From the NCBI GenBank assembly GCA_963971305.1, contig OZ020306.1, positions 69,909,022 through 69,973,021 of the forward strand: DNA of 64,000 nucleotides, written 5' to 3'. Source of the stretch: Arcuatula senhousia (lineage: Eukaryota > Mollusca > Bivalvia > Mytilida > Mytilidae). The notes under the pieces were generated by a model, which saw only the letters and a list, made by a program, of their open reading frames with translations, was not told the origin of the DNA and did not search any database. Shown one piece after another: positions 49,301 through 60,280 of the stretch; position 1 is the stretch's first letter; every line of letters begins with the position of its first letter. A program made the translations under genes and the position numbers.

Positions 49301-52123
49301 CCACTTCAATAGATAACCTGACTAAAAGACCTTTTTTCGGTAATTATGAAAAACATTATTATTTGAATTTTAAGGCAAAAATTTGTGAGTTTTTTAATGT
49401 TCCATTTTAAGCTGTACCAACAGGATCTCCGATCACAACTAAGGTACCTCAAACGTTACCCGGGGCAACTGTGACTACTACCTCGGCTTCAGGTAAAGTA
49501 AACTGCTGCAGTTTAATTAAAAGATAATATTTTTCTTTATTTCATAAGTCTAAATTTTCGTTAAATTCGCATAATGAACTTTTGTCTATTGTATATTTAA
49601 TAAGTATCAAGTCAAAACATATACATGACATAAGAATTAAAATCACATCGTTATTAACAGATTCACTATATTGCATTTCAGGAGCTACACCTGACTCCAT
49701 TGTCATTTCAATACAAAAAGCAAATGAAAAAATGTTTTTTATATTCAAATTTCTTTCTTTTTTTGAAATGTATCATTCCTTATGGCTAAAAACTTTCACT
49801 TCACTGTCTTTTGTTATAGGAAGTACGTCGAAACCACTACAGAAATGTTCAGCACTCCAGCCACCGGGAGATGGCGCTGTGAACTGTCAACAAACAGCCA
49901 ATGAATTGTAGGTTATTCATAACAGAACAAAAAAGAGTCTTAATTAGATATTTTCTATATTTAACCCACATCCTATGAACTGCATGTGGAACAGCACCAA
50001 TTGAATAACAGTAATGAGATCATATATTACACTTACCCTAAATCTTACTTTAACCACTAACCTCCTACCATAACTGTCACCCTATGAAATGAAATTCTAA
50101 CTGTTTAGATATCCTATAAAAAATCCTTACCCTAACCCTAAATTACAGAAATAGAAAAAAAAGGTAGCGACAACATTTTATACTGTTACGCTAACCATAA
50201 CTATAACAGTATAAAATAAACAGAAATGGTAAAAACAAACTAATGAGTTACAATTAAAGTATTTAATTCTCAAAATTCAGTTAAGAAATTGACACCTCCA
50301 GGAATCATGACTTAAATCAATAGATGTGAGTAGCTGTGTTGGGTGTAAGCCTAAGAAATATAACTCTGATGAATCAGTTAAATGTTTTAGTCAGTTTCGT
50401 TTTCAAAACAAACATAAGCTTCTAAGTGATCAAGTAGGAAAAGTTAAGTGTTTTTTTTTAAATTCCTTTGGTTCACTACCTTTAAAAATGGCAGTAACTT
50501 TAAACTTTTGAATAAGGGATACGGTATATATGATATATCACCATTCCTTTTTTGTTGTTTGTAGAGTTTAAAAAAGGGTTGGGGTAAGGGTTTTGGGATT
50601 GGGTACGGGTGCGAATGAAGGGTTAGGAATAGGTCAGGGTTATGTTGACGGTTTACGTGATGATACATGTACTTCATTTCATTGAAAGCTTACCCCATTA
50701 GGCTTGTGCAACATTTTTGTGTAGACAAATTAAATGCATTGTACATGTATATTGTGTCGTTGTAGATCATGTAATGCAATTTGTAACGATGGCTATCAGT
50801 TTGCTTCCAAACAAACTGTAACTCAGCTCACCTGCAATAAACAGACTGGAGTTTGGACGAACGGAACTAATTTCCCAGCATGCATTCGTAAGTATGAGCT
50901 GAAGTTCAAGAATTTATCTCTCTACATCAAATCAAATATCCTAGTAAAATATCTTCCGTTTATGTTGCTAAGATAATGCACTATTAATGAAATCAACAAA
51001 TTGAAATGAACTTTACGAGAGGCTAGTTTACATTGTAAACCAACTCGTTTGGATGTTTTACTTTACACCTATTAATTTGTAAAAGACTTTTGATGTGATA
51101 TAAGTACTTTTTCGAGGAATTTTTCATATACTGAAACAAGTTCATATGACCAACATGTTTTGTATTAAAACCTTTAAACCCAATGTACAGATGTTAGACA
51201 ATTTTTGAGGTTTTTGTCTGATTTTCGGAATCCTCGGATTTATTATCATAATTGGGATATTTTTGAACCGATACCCCCTATTTTCTTTTTACAATAGGGA
51301 TTTTATGGTCAACAAACACTAATTTACAGCGTTTTATATTTTTTGTTACTTTTTCGTGTGTTTTAACCATCAAACAAGTCCAATGCTAAACATATGAAAA
51401 ACAGACAAAGCCTTTTCCCGCCAAATTTTGAACTGATATTATCTCGGAAACAAGTTCTTTGACATTGAAAATTTTAAAGTTTATTTTGTACCTTAACCTA
51501 TGGTCTATTCAAATATAAAAATTCAGATACATTGTGATTCTAAAAGTGATCAGCGAACATCCTGAAGAGCAAACAATTTTATTCCTATAAACTAAGGTTA
51601 AGTTTTGCAATCCTTGCTTTTTTTTAGGAATCCAAAACACGTATACGACTGTGAAACCTAGGAATCGTAAGTAGCAATACAAAATAATGCTTTCTCAAAA
51701 CTATTCAGTTGTAATTTCAAATTATCTCAAAGTTATGCAGAGAAATACAGGAATAACTCTAGTTTTGACAGTGGAATAAAGTCATTCTGTGGTAACTTTG
51801 GCCTAATAGTAAATTTCAATTAGGATTAAGGATTTTTTTTCAAAATATATTTTTGTTTTTGGTTTCAAACCTTTTAAGAATTTTAAAATTGACTCTAAAT
51901 TGATTACTTTTTAGGTAATTGTGTCAGCAGCCAATCAGATTGTCTTGTTTATGGTAACGGAGATTACAACACGTGTGGTGATTGCAGATATTTTGCCACG
52001 TGCTCAGAAGGCGTGGTCTATATAAGGGCGTGCCCGAACAATCTGAAGTTTGATGCTATCACTGGCACATGTCAATTTGTTTCATTGTCTTGTAGAAAAC
52101 AAACCGAAGTTCCTTTCGGTTAA
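40373..52123 (+). CDS. Secreted mosaic protein: Sushi x2 + F5/8C + Sushi + CBM14 (491 aa, complete if exon 1 is right)
   Basis: Exons 40373-40409, 44779-44884, 45564-45682, 46317-46392, 46905-47023, 47602-47783, 48278-48430, 48759-48903, 49412-49492, 49820-49907, 50766-50887, 51628-51666 and 51915-52123 sum to 1476 bases with consistent phases. Exon 1 (MAAAPIISLLVI) was chosen because it gives a start, a hydrophobic signal and a phase-1 GT donor; it is the least certain exon. Six-cysteine Sushi domains lie at about 27-86, 92-151 and 345-408, each split by a phase-2 intron at the same place. An F5/8C domain spans 154-311 and ends FELLGC. A Thr/Pro linker covers 313-339. CBM14 spans about 424-482 with TCGDCRYFATCSEGVVY. 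The intron after 45682 starts with GC rather than GT. Expected secreted, glycan- and chitin-binding; role unknown. Confidence 0.87.
41314..41787 (+). pseudogene. Gag-like ORF of the DIRS-like element
   Basis: 157 codons. The frame is open back to 41263, so the ATG at 41314 may be internal. It contains NIWHSVLLYDNEYR, a conserved stretch of DIRS-type gag proteins, an Arg-rich segment, and a Cys/His cluster C-x7-C-x4-C-x4-H-x2-C-x2-C followed by H, a knuckle-like nucleic-acid-binding region. It overlaps the RT frame by about 130 bases in a -1 relation, typical of DIRS elements. Confidence 0.65.
41655..43448 (+). pseudogene. RT-RNase H ORF of the DIRS-like element, one in-frame stop
   Basis: Frames 41655-42404 and 42408-43448 are in the same phase, separated only by TAA at 42402-42404. 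RT motifs before the stop are IPKANGDIRIIHDAS, AKVDLKSAYRSV (motif A) and LPFGHSRSPKIFQ (motif B). After the stop come AYLDDFLII (catalytic motif C) and FLGIIID. RNase H motifs are LQTDASSDGGAGYY, NTKETLSVVLSAYRWG and FTDNMTTKF. The stop separates motifs B and C, so the protein cannot be made whole without readthrough. The end after 43330 (SRWGQANDRF onward) is unlike the family and probably frameshifted. Confidence 0.78.
43449..44778. other. Rest of intron 1, no feature recognised
   Basis: AT-rich. AATAAATGTTTTTTGCC near 43866 could mark the 3' end of the retroelement. The rest shows no motif or repeat relation that could be supported. Confidence 0.35.
45240..45440 (-). repeat. Hammerhead-bearing dispersed repeat
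   Basis: Related to eroded copies at 15990-16480: AGTTCCAGACAAT, ATTGAAAATGCCAAACACTA, GAGCATGGAACAGTAAAACC and TTATTACTAAGAT are shared. Lies in an intron of the Sushi/F5/8C/CBM14 gene. The ribozyme reads on the minus strand. Confidence 0.6.
45276..45321 (-). ncRNA. Hammerhead-like ribozyme on the minus strand
   Basis: On the minus strand: CTGATGA (45315-45309), a perfect four-pair stem II GTCT/AGAC around TGAAT, GAAA (45295-45292), a three-pair stem III with CG loop (CGCGCG), and cleavage triplet GTC ending at 45284. Stem I is imperfect as written, with two mismatches near the core. Confidence 0.6.
48590..48598 (+). promoter_or_regulatory. Possible intronic poly(A) signal for a short isoform
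   Basis: AATAAATAAA lies about 65 bases after an in-frame TAG at 48524-48526 that would end the protein if exon 7 (48278-48430) is read through into its intron. The added 32 residues resemble the last strands of an F5/8C domain. Confidence 0.4.
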
Positions 52124-52234
52124 ATATTGTAATTGGTATGTAACTTACGTTACAACACTGTTATATTTACTTTTGTATTTATAGTTAAAATTTTTAAAAT
52201 ATTTGTTTTTATATAGAGTTTACATGTACATATC

Positions 52235-52240
52235 AATAAA
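52235..52240 (+). promoter_or_regulatory. Poly(A) signal AATAAA of the Sushi/F5/8C/CBM14 gene
   Basis: AATAAA lies 112 bases after the stop codon at 52121-52123. Confidence 0.6.
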
Positions 52241-53008
52241 TAAGTATATATTTGTAATAGTTGAATGTTTTGTTACATAAATTTATGGCTCTCGAAAGTG
52301 TTTGAACTCAACAACGAGAAAGTTTTTTTTTCTCCTTAATAGTAAAAATTTTGATAAACAGACACAATTTTGATCTTGTACGTCCTAGCTCAGTTAGTAT
52401 TGTAAGTAACCTCTAGGTTTACTCAGAACTTGAGTTACAGATAAATACATGAATAACTATGCGAAAGCGATTTTCAGAATATTTATCAAAACAAAACTAC
52501 AACAAAATGTCAGGTAAACTTCATTACAGCACATTATAAAAAAGACTTAGCTATGCTTAAGATAATTGCAATTTAGGGGTATAATCAATAATTCTGATGT
52601 CACATTGGTACCTCTGCCTCTTTAGAAACTTACTAAAAGTTCTTTTCTTCCGCGAATCTCCAAGACAGAAGTCTTAGTATTAGAGTGGGTTAACCGAAAG
52701 AGTAAATTAACAACCATATAGACCAAAACAACAATAAGATAATACATCAGAATAGAAAATCCATAGCAACAGATAATAATTATATAGTTTTTATCATTGC
52801 GACATAGAAACAAAGAAAAAACCTCTCCCTTTTCTGAACTGAAAAAAAAAGAAAGGCGCAAAAATCTGTTTATTATTATGTAGGAGTTATAAATTTTACC
52901 ACAATCTGTTATTACAAGAGAGGGTTGACAAACTCAAGCACATACAAAACACCATTTATCATTGAATAACAATAAGACAGTGTATCAAAATATACATATA
53001 CAGTTTAG

Positions 53009-53348
53009 ATCTGTTCTAACATCTCTACTGTCAGGCTCGCCTGACAGTTCTAGAACTTTTCTAACCCTGGACACCAACTGTCATAAGCTTTTCTGCATTA
53101 GAGCTGTCAGGATTTGTCAGTAGCTGTCAGGGCAGAGAGAACTGTCAGGACTTAGAACTGCCAGGGCGCAGAACAGATTAGAGCTGTCAGGGCGTAAGAC
53201 AGCTTAGAACTGTCAGGGCTTAGAATATTTCATGGGACAGAACTGTTCTATGACAGGACAAGGCTTGTCATTAACTGTTTGTGCTAGAACTGTCAGCAGA
53301 ACAGAAATATAACTGATTCCTGACAGTTCTAAAGAGGTGTTAGAACTG
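53009..53348. mobile_element. Foldback element packed with CTGTCAG heptamers
   Basis: Ends GTTCTAACATCTCT (53013) and AGAGGTGTTAGAAC (53333-53346) are inverted repeats. Inside, CTGTCAG occurs at least seven times in plus orientation, usually as AACTGTCAGG or AGCTGTCAGG. A perfect palindrome, CTGTCAGGC/GCCTGACAG with a TC centre, sits at 53028-53047. The block is absent at the matching place in copy B, supporting insertion as a unit. Confidence 0.7.
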
Positions 53349-53649
53349 GCTTCAACCGTATCAAGAAGCTATAAATTTATTTCATTAGGATGACCCAGAA
53401 AACTAGAAAAAGGCGCTCCTTATTTCCTTAAAAACAATACAATACTAAAATATATAGGGAAATATTATGAAAGAGATTGGAAAATATTAGCGTACATCGA
53501 TATGCTTTATGTCCTTTTAGTGTCATTATTGCATGGTTTAAGCGCTCCCATTTAACAATAAATTATTAATGTCTGTCTAAATCCCTGATTTAGTACCTGA
53601 AAACAATACAAGAAAATAAGCTAATTGTCAAATATTATGAAAATAAGAG

Positions 53650-53785
53650 AAGAAGCAAAGAGGCTCAAATGGGTCATTCATGTGTCAAAAGTCCGAAAGG
53701 GCAACGACGAAACCGGTAAACACGAACAAAAACAGCACGAAGAAACACAAAACACAAAATTAACCGTACGGAAATCATCAACGCG
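53650..53785 (-). mobile_element. Retroelement 3' tail inserted in duplication copy A only
   Basis: Contains AGTCCGAAAGGGCAACGACG and ACCGGTAAACACGAAC, the 3' tail of the element family at 17361-18335. Copy B at about 56265 lacks it and reads straight from ATGAAAATAA into AACATAAAATAAAACGA. Confidence 0.65.
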
Positions 53786-55209
53786 AAATCAAGTCAAAAC
53801 ATGAAATAAAACGAAATGGACATTCAAGTCGTGACTAAAATTTAAAAAAATATTAACATGTGGACAAGAGTAACTACATGTAGAACAACCTATTGACCTG
53901 TAATAAAGGTTGTTAGTGATAATAACTAAAATGTTTGCTTGAAAATTATTCATAAAAAAACTCCTCGAAATATGCATATACAGCAAATTCAAATTACCCG
54001 CTCTATTGAAACCCACTTCGGTACTTTGTATTTTGAATCCATAAGGTCGATTACTTCTGCTGGAGGACCAGAGGTCTCCCAGGGTAATCACAAGCTTGGT
54101 TGTCGGACTTGTTTGACATGAATTGAACATTTTTTTACAAATTTCCAATTGTCTTAATTCCAACTTGTTTAAAGCACAAGGTTTCTTTCCTTGTATTTCA
54201 CATGGTCGATATCCTAGGTGCTCGATTAAGGTTCATGGTTACACTTCGAATTAGATGGTAGATATTCGACCGTTTTTCTAGTCTATGTTCGACTTAAACG
54301 ACACATAGAAACACAAAATAAAGTGTAGCAGCGTCTAGATATAAAAATCGCCGATCGTTTTCCGTGCCAGTTTACAATATTACTTTTGTTGTTTTCTCTA
54401 TTCATTTTCTTTCCGTTCAAATTGTACCATAAATAAAGCATAAATTACCCCTAAATAACCTTCCATAAAACCTATTGTGAGTAGATTTAATAACACCAAT
54501 AATGAAATTACCATGCTCGTGGAGACCAAATGATATGGCATTGTTGATATTTGGCTATTTGGGTGAACTGAAAAACGCAAAGAAAGTGCCCCGGCAAAAC
54601 GGATCAAGTGTACACGTACAAAATACTAAAAGTTTATGCAAAAATTATTTACTTTGACGCTGCTACGCCTTATTTAGCAATTTTATGTGCAGTTTAGACT
54701 CCACATAGACTGAAAAAAGAGTAAAATATCAGTCATATTTTCCGAAGTGTAAAGATGAACCTTTAGCTTTCCCTTTTTAACTATTTGATATCTCGTAGAT
54801 GTACGTTGGGAACATATAGGTATGCCATTCAGCTCTGCCCTTACCTATTTTACAAGTTCTCTCCAGCTGTCCTACTCATTCGTTTCTGCTTTAGGAGTCC
54901 TTCTTTATTTAACATTTTGCCTTCTTGGTTTCCTTTTACTAGTTAGTGTTCACCATTTTTATGCTTTATTGTTACCCATTCTTAAGATATGTGTTTTGAA
55001 TGTTACCTTCTCAACTCAAAATCATTGGTGTTACTTATTTCTATTCTTTCTGTTGTGAGTTTGGTGTGTAATAATCTGTTTTGGTTTCTTTTTTGTTAAT
55101 TTCTGCTTCTAAGCAACCTGCTTTTTACTCTCCCAAATTCCTTGGTTTTTTCCACTGGTACTGTAGTGCGATTATTTTATCATTTGTACATTAAGATTAC
55201 ATTTGTAGT

Positions 55210-55460
55210 ATTGAGATGATCACCTCAACATAACTATTATGACTTCACTACCGTGTTGTGTTTTTTGTTACTACGGGACCTTAAACGGAATGGAAGAAGG
55301 AGGTTTGGCGTACCATAAAGTCTGGCTAAACCCATCATTTCTTTTGAAAGTCCCGTACCAAGTCAGGACTATTGCGAACTTCAATTTGTCCGGTATTTTT
55401 TCTTCTTATTGTTCTTTTCTTGACATTGAGATTCATCCTTCAAGCTCGTTAGTTTTGTAA
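55210..55460 (-). mobile_element. Dispersed repeat family R2 copy
   Basis: Reverse-oriented copy with GAGATGATCACCTCA, AAGTCAGGACTATTGCGA and TTGACATTGAGATT, matching the reverse complement of 61285-61590. Confidence 0.6.
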
Positions 55461-56720
55461 GAACCTTAATTTACTGCACCCGTCGCGAGTTTCATGGAAT
55501 CTTTTGGTCCTATTGCACATTAGAGTACAAGACTCAAAAGTTTCAACCAGGGAGTAAAATTTACATAAGACTTTACTACGGATATATAGAGATGTAGGGT
55601 ATAAACAATAAATTAGAAAGTAATTCAAAATTATTGTCTTTAGTGAGTAAATCTTCAACATAGAAGTCTTAGTATAAGAGCGGGTTAACCAAGGTGAGTA
55701 AATTAACGAGCATATAGATCACAACAGTTATGGGAAAATACTTCAGAATAGAAATTCTATATGAAAAAAATGATATTCTTTGTAGGGTACTAACTTTCGT
55801 GGTTTTCATGGGTCAGGCAAACCCCGAAATTCAATTCCCAACGCACAGCGAATTGAATATAATTGCTTTTAATAGAAAATCCTGTAAACCACGAACTCAT
55901 GAATATATGAATATGCCATTTTTTAATCTAAATAAATTAACTAAGATGCTGAAAATAAAAAAAAATAATACTCAATTAAATCTGAATATAAATTGCAACA
56001 AATTGTGACCCAGAAATCTAACAAAGTGGCACTCGTTCTTCTTAAAAAAGCAGCAGTATGTACCAAAATGTAAAGGAGAAATTATGTAGGAGATCGGAAG
56101 ATATTAACATACATCCACATGCTTTATGTCCTTTGAATGTCATTATTTGTGTAGTTAAAGCGCTCCCATTTTAACAATAAATTATTGATGTCTGTCTAAA
56201 TCCCTGGTTTAGCATCTGAAAACAATATAAGAAAATGAGCTTATTGTAAAATAGGATGAAAATAAAACATAAAATAAAACGAAAAGGATATCCCATCAAT
56301 ACATTCAAGTCGTAACTGAAATAAAAAAAAAATTCTTAACATATTGACAAGAGTAAAATTACTTCATGTAGAACAACTTGTTGGCCTGTATTAAATGTTG
56401 TAAGCGATACACCAAAATGTATACATGTCTATGATTCATACCTGGAAATATGCATATATAGCATATCCAAGTTCACCATTCTATTGATTTCCGCTTTGGA
56501 GTTTGTATTTTGAAACCACTGGGTCGATAACTTCTCCTGGTGGATCAGAGGTCCCCAAGGGTAATCACATGCCTGTCCGATTGTCAAATCTCCAAATGGT
56601 CTGAAGCACCAAGTTCTTCCTTATACTGCACATAGTCGATATTCTTGATTTAGCTTTCCCTTTTTAACTTTTTGATATCTCCTACATGTACTTCTCGTCT
56701 GCTTAATTAGTTGTACTATC

Positions 56721-56926
56721 ACATATATATCCTATTAAGTAACGGACAGGTACATATATCCTATTAAGTAACGAACAGGTATATATTTCCTATTAAGTAA
56801 CGGACAGGTACATATATCCTATTAAATAACGGACAGGTACAAATATCCTATTAAGTAATGGACAGATACATATATCCTTTTAAGTAACGGACAGGTACAC
56901 ATATCCCATTAAGTAACGGACAGGTG
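56721..56926. repeat. 29-bp tandem repeat, seven units
   Basis: CTATTAAG or a variant occurs at 56732, 56761, 56790, 56819, 56848, 56877 and 56906, exactly 29 bases apart. Each unit reads roughly CTATTAAGTAACGGACAGGT followed by ACATATATC. Confidence 0.95.
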
Positions 56927-57039
56927 CGCCATCCAGCTCTGTCCTTTGCCTTTCTTACAATTTCTTTCCAGCTGTATCCCAACTCATTCGTTCCTGCTTC
57001 AAGAGTCTTCCTTTGTTTGATATTTTGCCTTCCTGGTTA

Positions 57040-58487
57040 TCCCCGCGCTAGCGAAAGCGCAGGGATAATGTTTTGCTGTTCGATGTACGAAAGAACGTAC
57101 GTCCGTACGTATGGCGTTAATGTCCAGGATAATCTCTTTAACCACTAGGAGTAGAAAGATGAAACTTGGGTCATTGATTGCATTGTGGGTGGCGACTGTG
57201 CCGAAGGTTTCGGAATTTTGATAAGGCCCCTAGGGGCTTGGCTGCATAGGTAGCCTAAGGGCACATTATTCCTTCGTCACGCAACTCCTCCCAGGTTATT
57301 TGGAATACCAAACTGAAACTTGGCTAAGTAGTTGCACTATGGATATAGATTCTGACGAAGGTTTCGGAATTTTGATATGGCCCCTAGGGCTGGGCTGCAT
57401 AGATAGCCTAAGGGCACATATTCCTTCGTCATGCTACTCCTCCCAGATTATTTGGAATACCGAACTGAAACTTGGCTCATTAGTTGCACTAAGGATGTAG
57501 ATTCTGCCAAAGGTTTCGGAATTTTGATATTGCCCCTAGTGGCTGGGCTGCATAGGTAGCCTAAGGGCACATTATTCCTTCGTCACGCAAGTCCTCCAAG
57601 GATATTTGGAATACTGAACTGAAACTTGGCTCAATTGTTGCACTATGGATGTAGATTTTGTCGAAGGTTTCGGAATTTTGATAAAGCCCCTAGGGGCTGG
57701 GCTGCAGAGGTAGCCTAAGGGCACATTATTCCTTCGCAACGTAACTTCTCCCAGGTTATTTGGAATACCAACTGAAACTTGTCTCAGTAGTTGCACTATG
57801 GATGTAGATTCTGCCGAAGGATTCAGAATTTTGATATGGCCCCTAGGGGCTTGGCTGCAGAGGTAGCCTAAGGGCACATGTTCCTTCGTCACGCAACTCC
57901 TCCCAGGTTATTTGGAATACCGAACTGAAACTTGGCTCAGTAGTTGCACAACAGATGTAGATTCTGCTTAAGGTTTCGGAATTTTGATAAGACCCCTAGG
58001 GGATTGGCTGCATAGGTAGCCTAAGGGCACATTATTCCTTCGTCACGCAAGTCCTCCAAGGATATTTGGAATACTGAACTAAAACTTGGCTCAGTAGTTG
58101 CACTATGGCTGTGGCGGAATTTTGATAAGGCCCCTAGGGGCTGGGCCGCAGAGGTAGCCTAAGGGCACATTATTCCTTCGTCACGCAACTCCTTACAGGT
58201 TATTTGGAATATGGAACTGAAACTTGGCTCAGTAGTTGCTTTATGGATGTAGATTCTGCCAAAAGGTCTCATTATTTTTATAATGCCCTTAGGGACTTGA
58301 CTGCATAGGTAGCCTAAGGGCACATTCCTTAGTCACGCATAATTCTTTGCATTACAATCACTCCCACAACCATGGAATAGTACTAGTTATGTCATTATAG
58401 TCATAATTTATTTCTTTTAATTATTTGCCTTTATACTATCAAATACCAGGGTGGCGCGGGGATATGCAGCGTGGCTGCTTCGACTAG
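57040..58487. mobile_element. Helitron-like non-autonomous element with eight core repeats of about 153 bp
   Basis: The element begins TCCCCGCGC directly after A (57039) and ends CTAG (58484-58487) directly before T. A 5-bp hairpin GCAGC/GCTGC lies a few bases upstream of CTAG. These are the Helitron rules: 5' TC, 3' CTRR with a hairpin, insertion into AT, no target duplication. Core units (TTCGGAATTTTGAT at 57209, 57363, 57515, 57669, 57975 and variants at 57822, 58113 and near 58266) resemble bivalve pearl-type elements. Duplication copy A has the empty site near 54930. No helicase is encoded. Confidence 0.8.
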
Positions 58488-58769
58488 TTTTCTTTTGCCA
58501 ATTATTGTCCAGCTATTTTTTTCTTTTTATATGCCTGTTGTTATCCATTCTGTGTTATGAATCTTTACCTTCTCAACTCAAAAACGTTTGTGTTGCTTTT
58601 ATTTATACTTTCTGTGAATAAATGCCTGATAATATGTCTTTAATTTCTTTTTCTAAGCAACCTGCCTAGTCTACTCTCATAATTTCCATGGGTGTTCTCC
58701 ATGTCTATGTAAAACGGGTACTGCATTACGTTCCAACACAACAAAACATGTATATGTAGCGTAAAAAAG

Positions 58770-59080
58770 GTAACAACCAAACTACAAAACTGGAATGATC
58801 TGTCTCATATGTCCCAAGACGAAAAGACGAAACAAGACTAAGACATACCGGATAATTTGGAAATTGCAATGGTCCCGATTTGGTACGGACATTTCAAAAG
58901 AAATGATAGGTGAAGCAAAAATTTATGGCACCTTAACCTCCCTCCATCATTGCGATCTTGAGGTCAACTAACACAACACGGTAATGAGACATAATAAGCA
59001 TAATGAGGGGATCATCTCTGTACATCCTATAGTCAAAACTAATCAAAACAGTCACAATCGAGTCATTTGGCCGGACATAA
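58770..59080 (+). mobile_element. Dispersed repeat family R2 copy
   Basis: Carries TCCCAAGACGAAAAGACGAAA, TTGCAATGGTCCCGATTTGG and the second-half words CCTCCATCATTGCGATCT and GATCATCTC, collinear with 61285-61590. Confidence 0.6.
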
Positions 59081-59289
59081 TTTTTAGTTTAGCAACCATG
59101 ACTTATGGAAACTTATTAATTTCGATATAAAACCAATTGAACATGTTAGAGAATTAAATAAAATGCTTCTCCTTTTTCGTGTTTCATATTTTTTCTTTCC
59201 ATTAGGTCATATTTTTTGTATTGCCACCCTTTATTGGATTTGACATGTAATAATAATTTAACGTTGGCGATTAATCTAGTGTGTAACAA

Positions 59290-59420
59290 GAAGCAATAAG
59301 TACCACCGGGGAATTCGAGTGTCAAAACCGAAAGGGCAACGACAAAACCAGTCAACACAAACGAGACCAGCATGAAGAAACACAAAACACAACACAAAAT
59401 CAACCGAACAGAAATCAACA
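59290..59420 (-). mobile_element. 3' tail copy of the YIDD reverse-transcriptase element family
   Basis: GTACCACCGGGGAATTCGAG, GAAAGGGCAACGACAAAACC and AACACAAAATCAACCG match the tail at 17361-17470. No RT remains. Confidence 0.6.
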
Positions 59421-60280
59421 CTGCTTGCTTTATGTCCTTTAATTTATTACAAAACATGATTATAATTGTGATTCATAAGCAAGAAGATGTCAAATGGGTT
59501 ATCAGACTATGGTATCTGATATAAACTGATATGGATAATATTAACAAATTCCCTTAAACAAGATAAAGCTTACAAAGCTTAATACAATATAAAATAAATC
59601 ATTTTCATACAATAAAATATATAATAATAATATTTTATTGTCATATAAAGATATAAAACATTTTGTGAAAGACACACATGCATAACATGGTGCCATTTCA
59701 GTGCAAATTGTTCAAATCAATTCATTCTCCAATAAAAATATGAAAATTATATGTCAGTTTCACTAAGGTAATAAACAGGAATTATCTATGACTAAAACTG
59801 TTTTATTGCTTCAATTCGAAACTTTTTGCACGAATTGTTACATAATCCAAGCGGACAGAAGCGTTAAAGAATTTGGAAAGTGTGAAAATTTCATCACAAG
59901 AAGGTAAATACATTTTTTTCATGCAATACATTAGCAAAGTAATACCAAAAAGGCATTCGATTATCAAAGTGCATAAAACAATGGAAAATATATACAACTC
60001 AGATAACAACATTTACTGTCACACACAAATCACGAGCTCCTTAACACTCTTTCCATTAAAAACAGTTTGACATCTTGATTAGTGTTTGTAAGTAAGTCAG
60101 TCCACAACAAGTGCCAAATGTAGCAATCAACATATCATGCAATCGATAGCAACATTTCATATATTTCAATAGCATATTACTCTCTTTACATTTTTAACAG
60201 CCATGACAGTAAAAATACATTTTATAGAATAGTAATTGGTGACAAATTTAAACGAAGTTAGAAAATGTCTTTATTTTCAG

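Larger units (their letters stand above)
52655..55185. repeat. Segmental duplication, copy A
   Basis: Collinear with 55650-58745 over several blocks: AGAAGTCTTAGTAT (52667 and 55662), TGACCCAGAAA (53391 and 56006), TGCTTTATGTCCTTT (53501 and 56121), AATATGCATATA, GAGGTCTCCCAGGGTAATCAC, CCATTCAGCTCTG and CTCAACTCAAAA. The copies have diverged by many substitutions, so the event is not recent. Copy A alone holds the CTGTCAG foldback element and a retroelement tail. Confidence 0.75.
55650..58745. repeat. Segmental duplication, copy B
   Basis: Partner of 52655-55185. It carries two differences: a seven-unit expansion of a 29-bp motif at 56721-56926, where copy A has at most one unit-like remnant, and a 1448-bp Helitron-like insertion. 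It also has a broken piece of the 380-bp hammerhead repeat at 56440-56650, matched in copy A at 53950-54240; both copies keep only the 3' half of the ribozyme. Confidence 0.75.

Noticed and set aside
50326..50511. CTGATGA at 50368 as another hammerhead
   Set aside because: No GAAA at a suitable distance and no pairing flanks.
57572..57892. 106-codon minus-strand ORF
   Set aside because: It is a frame through the 153-bp core repeats of the Helitron-like element; the internal repetition explains its length.
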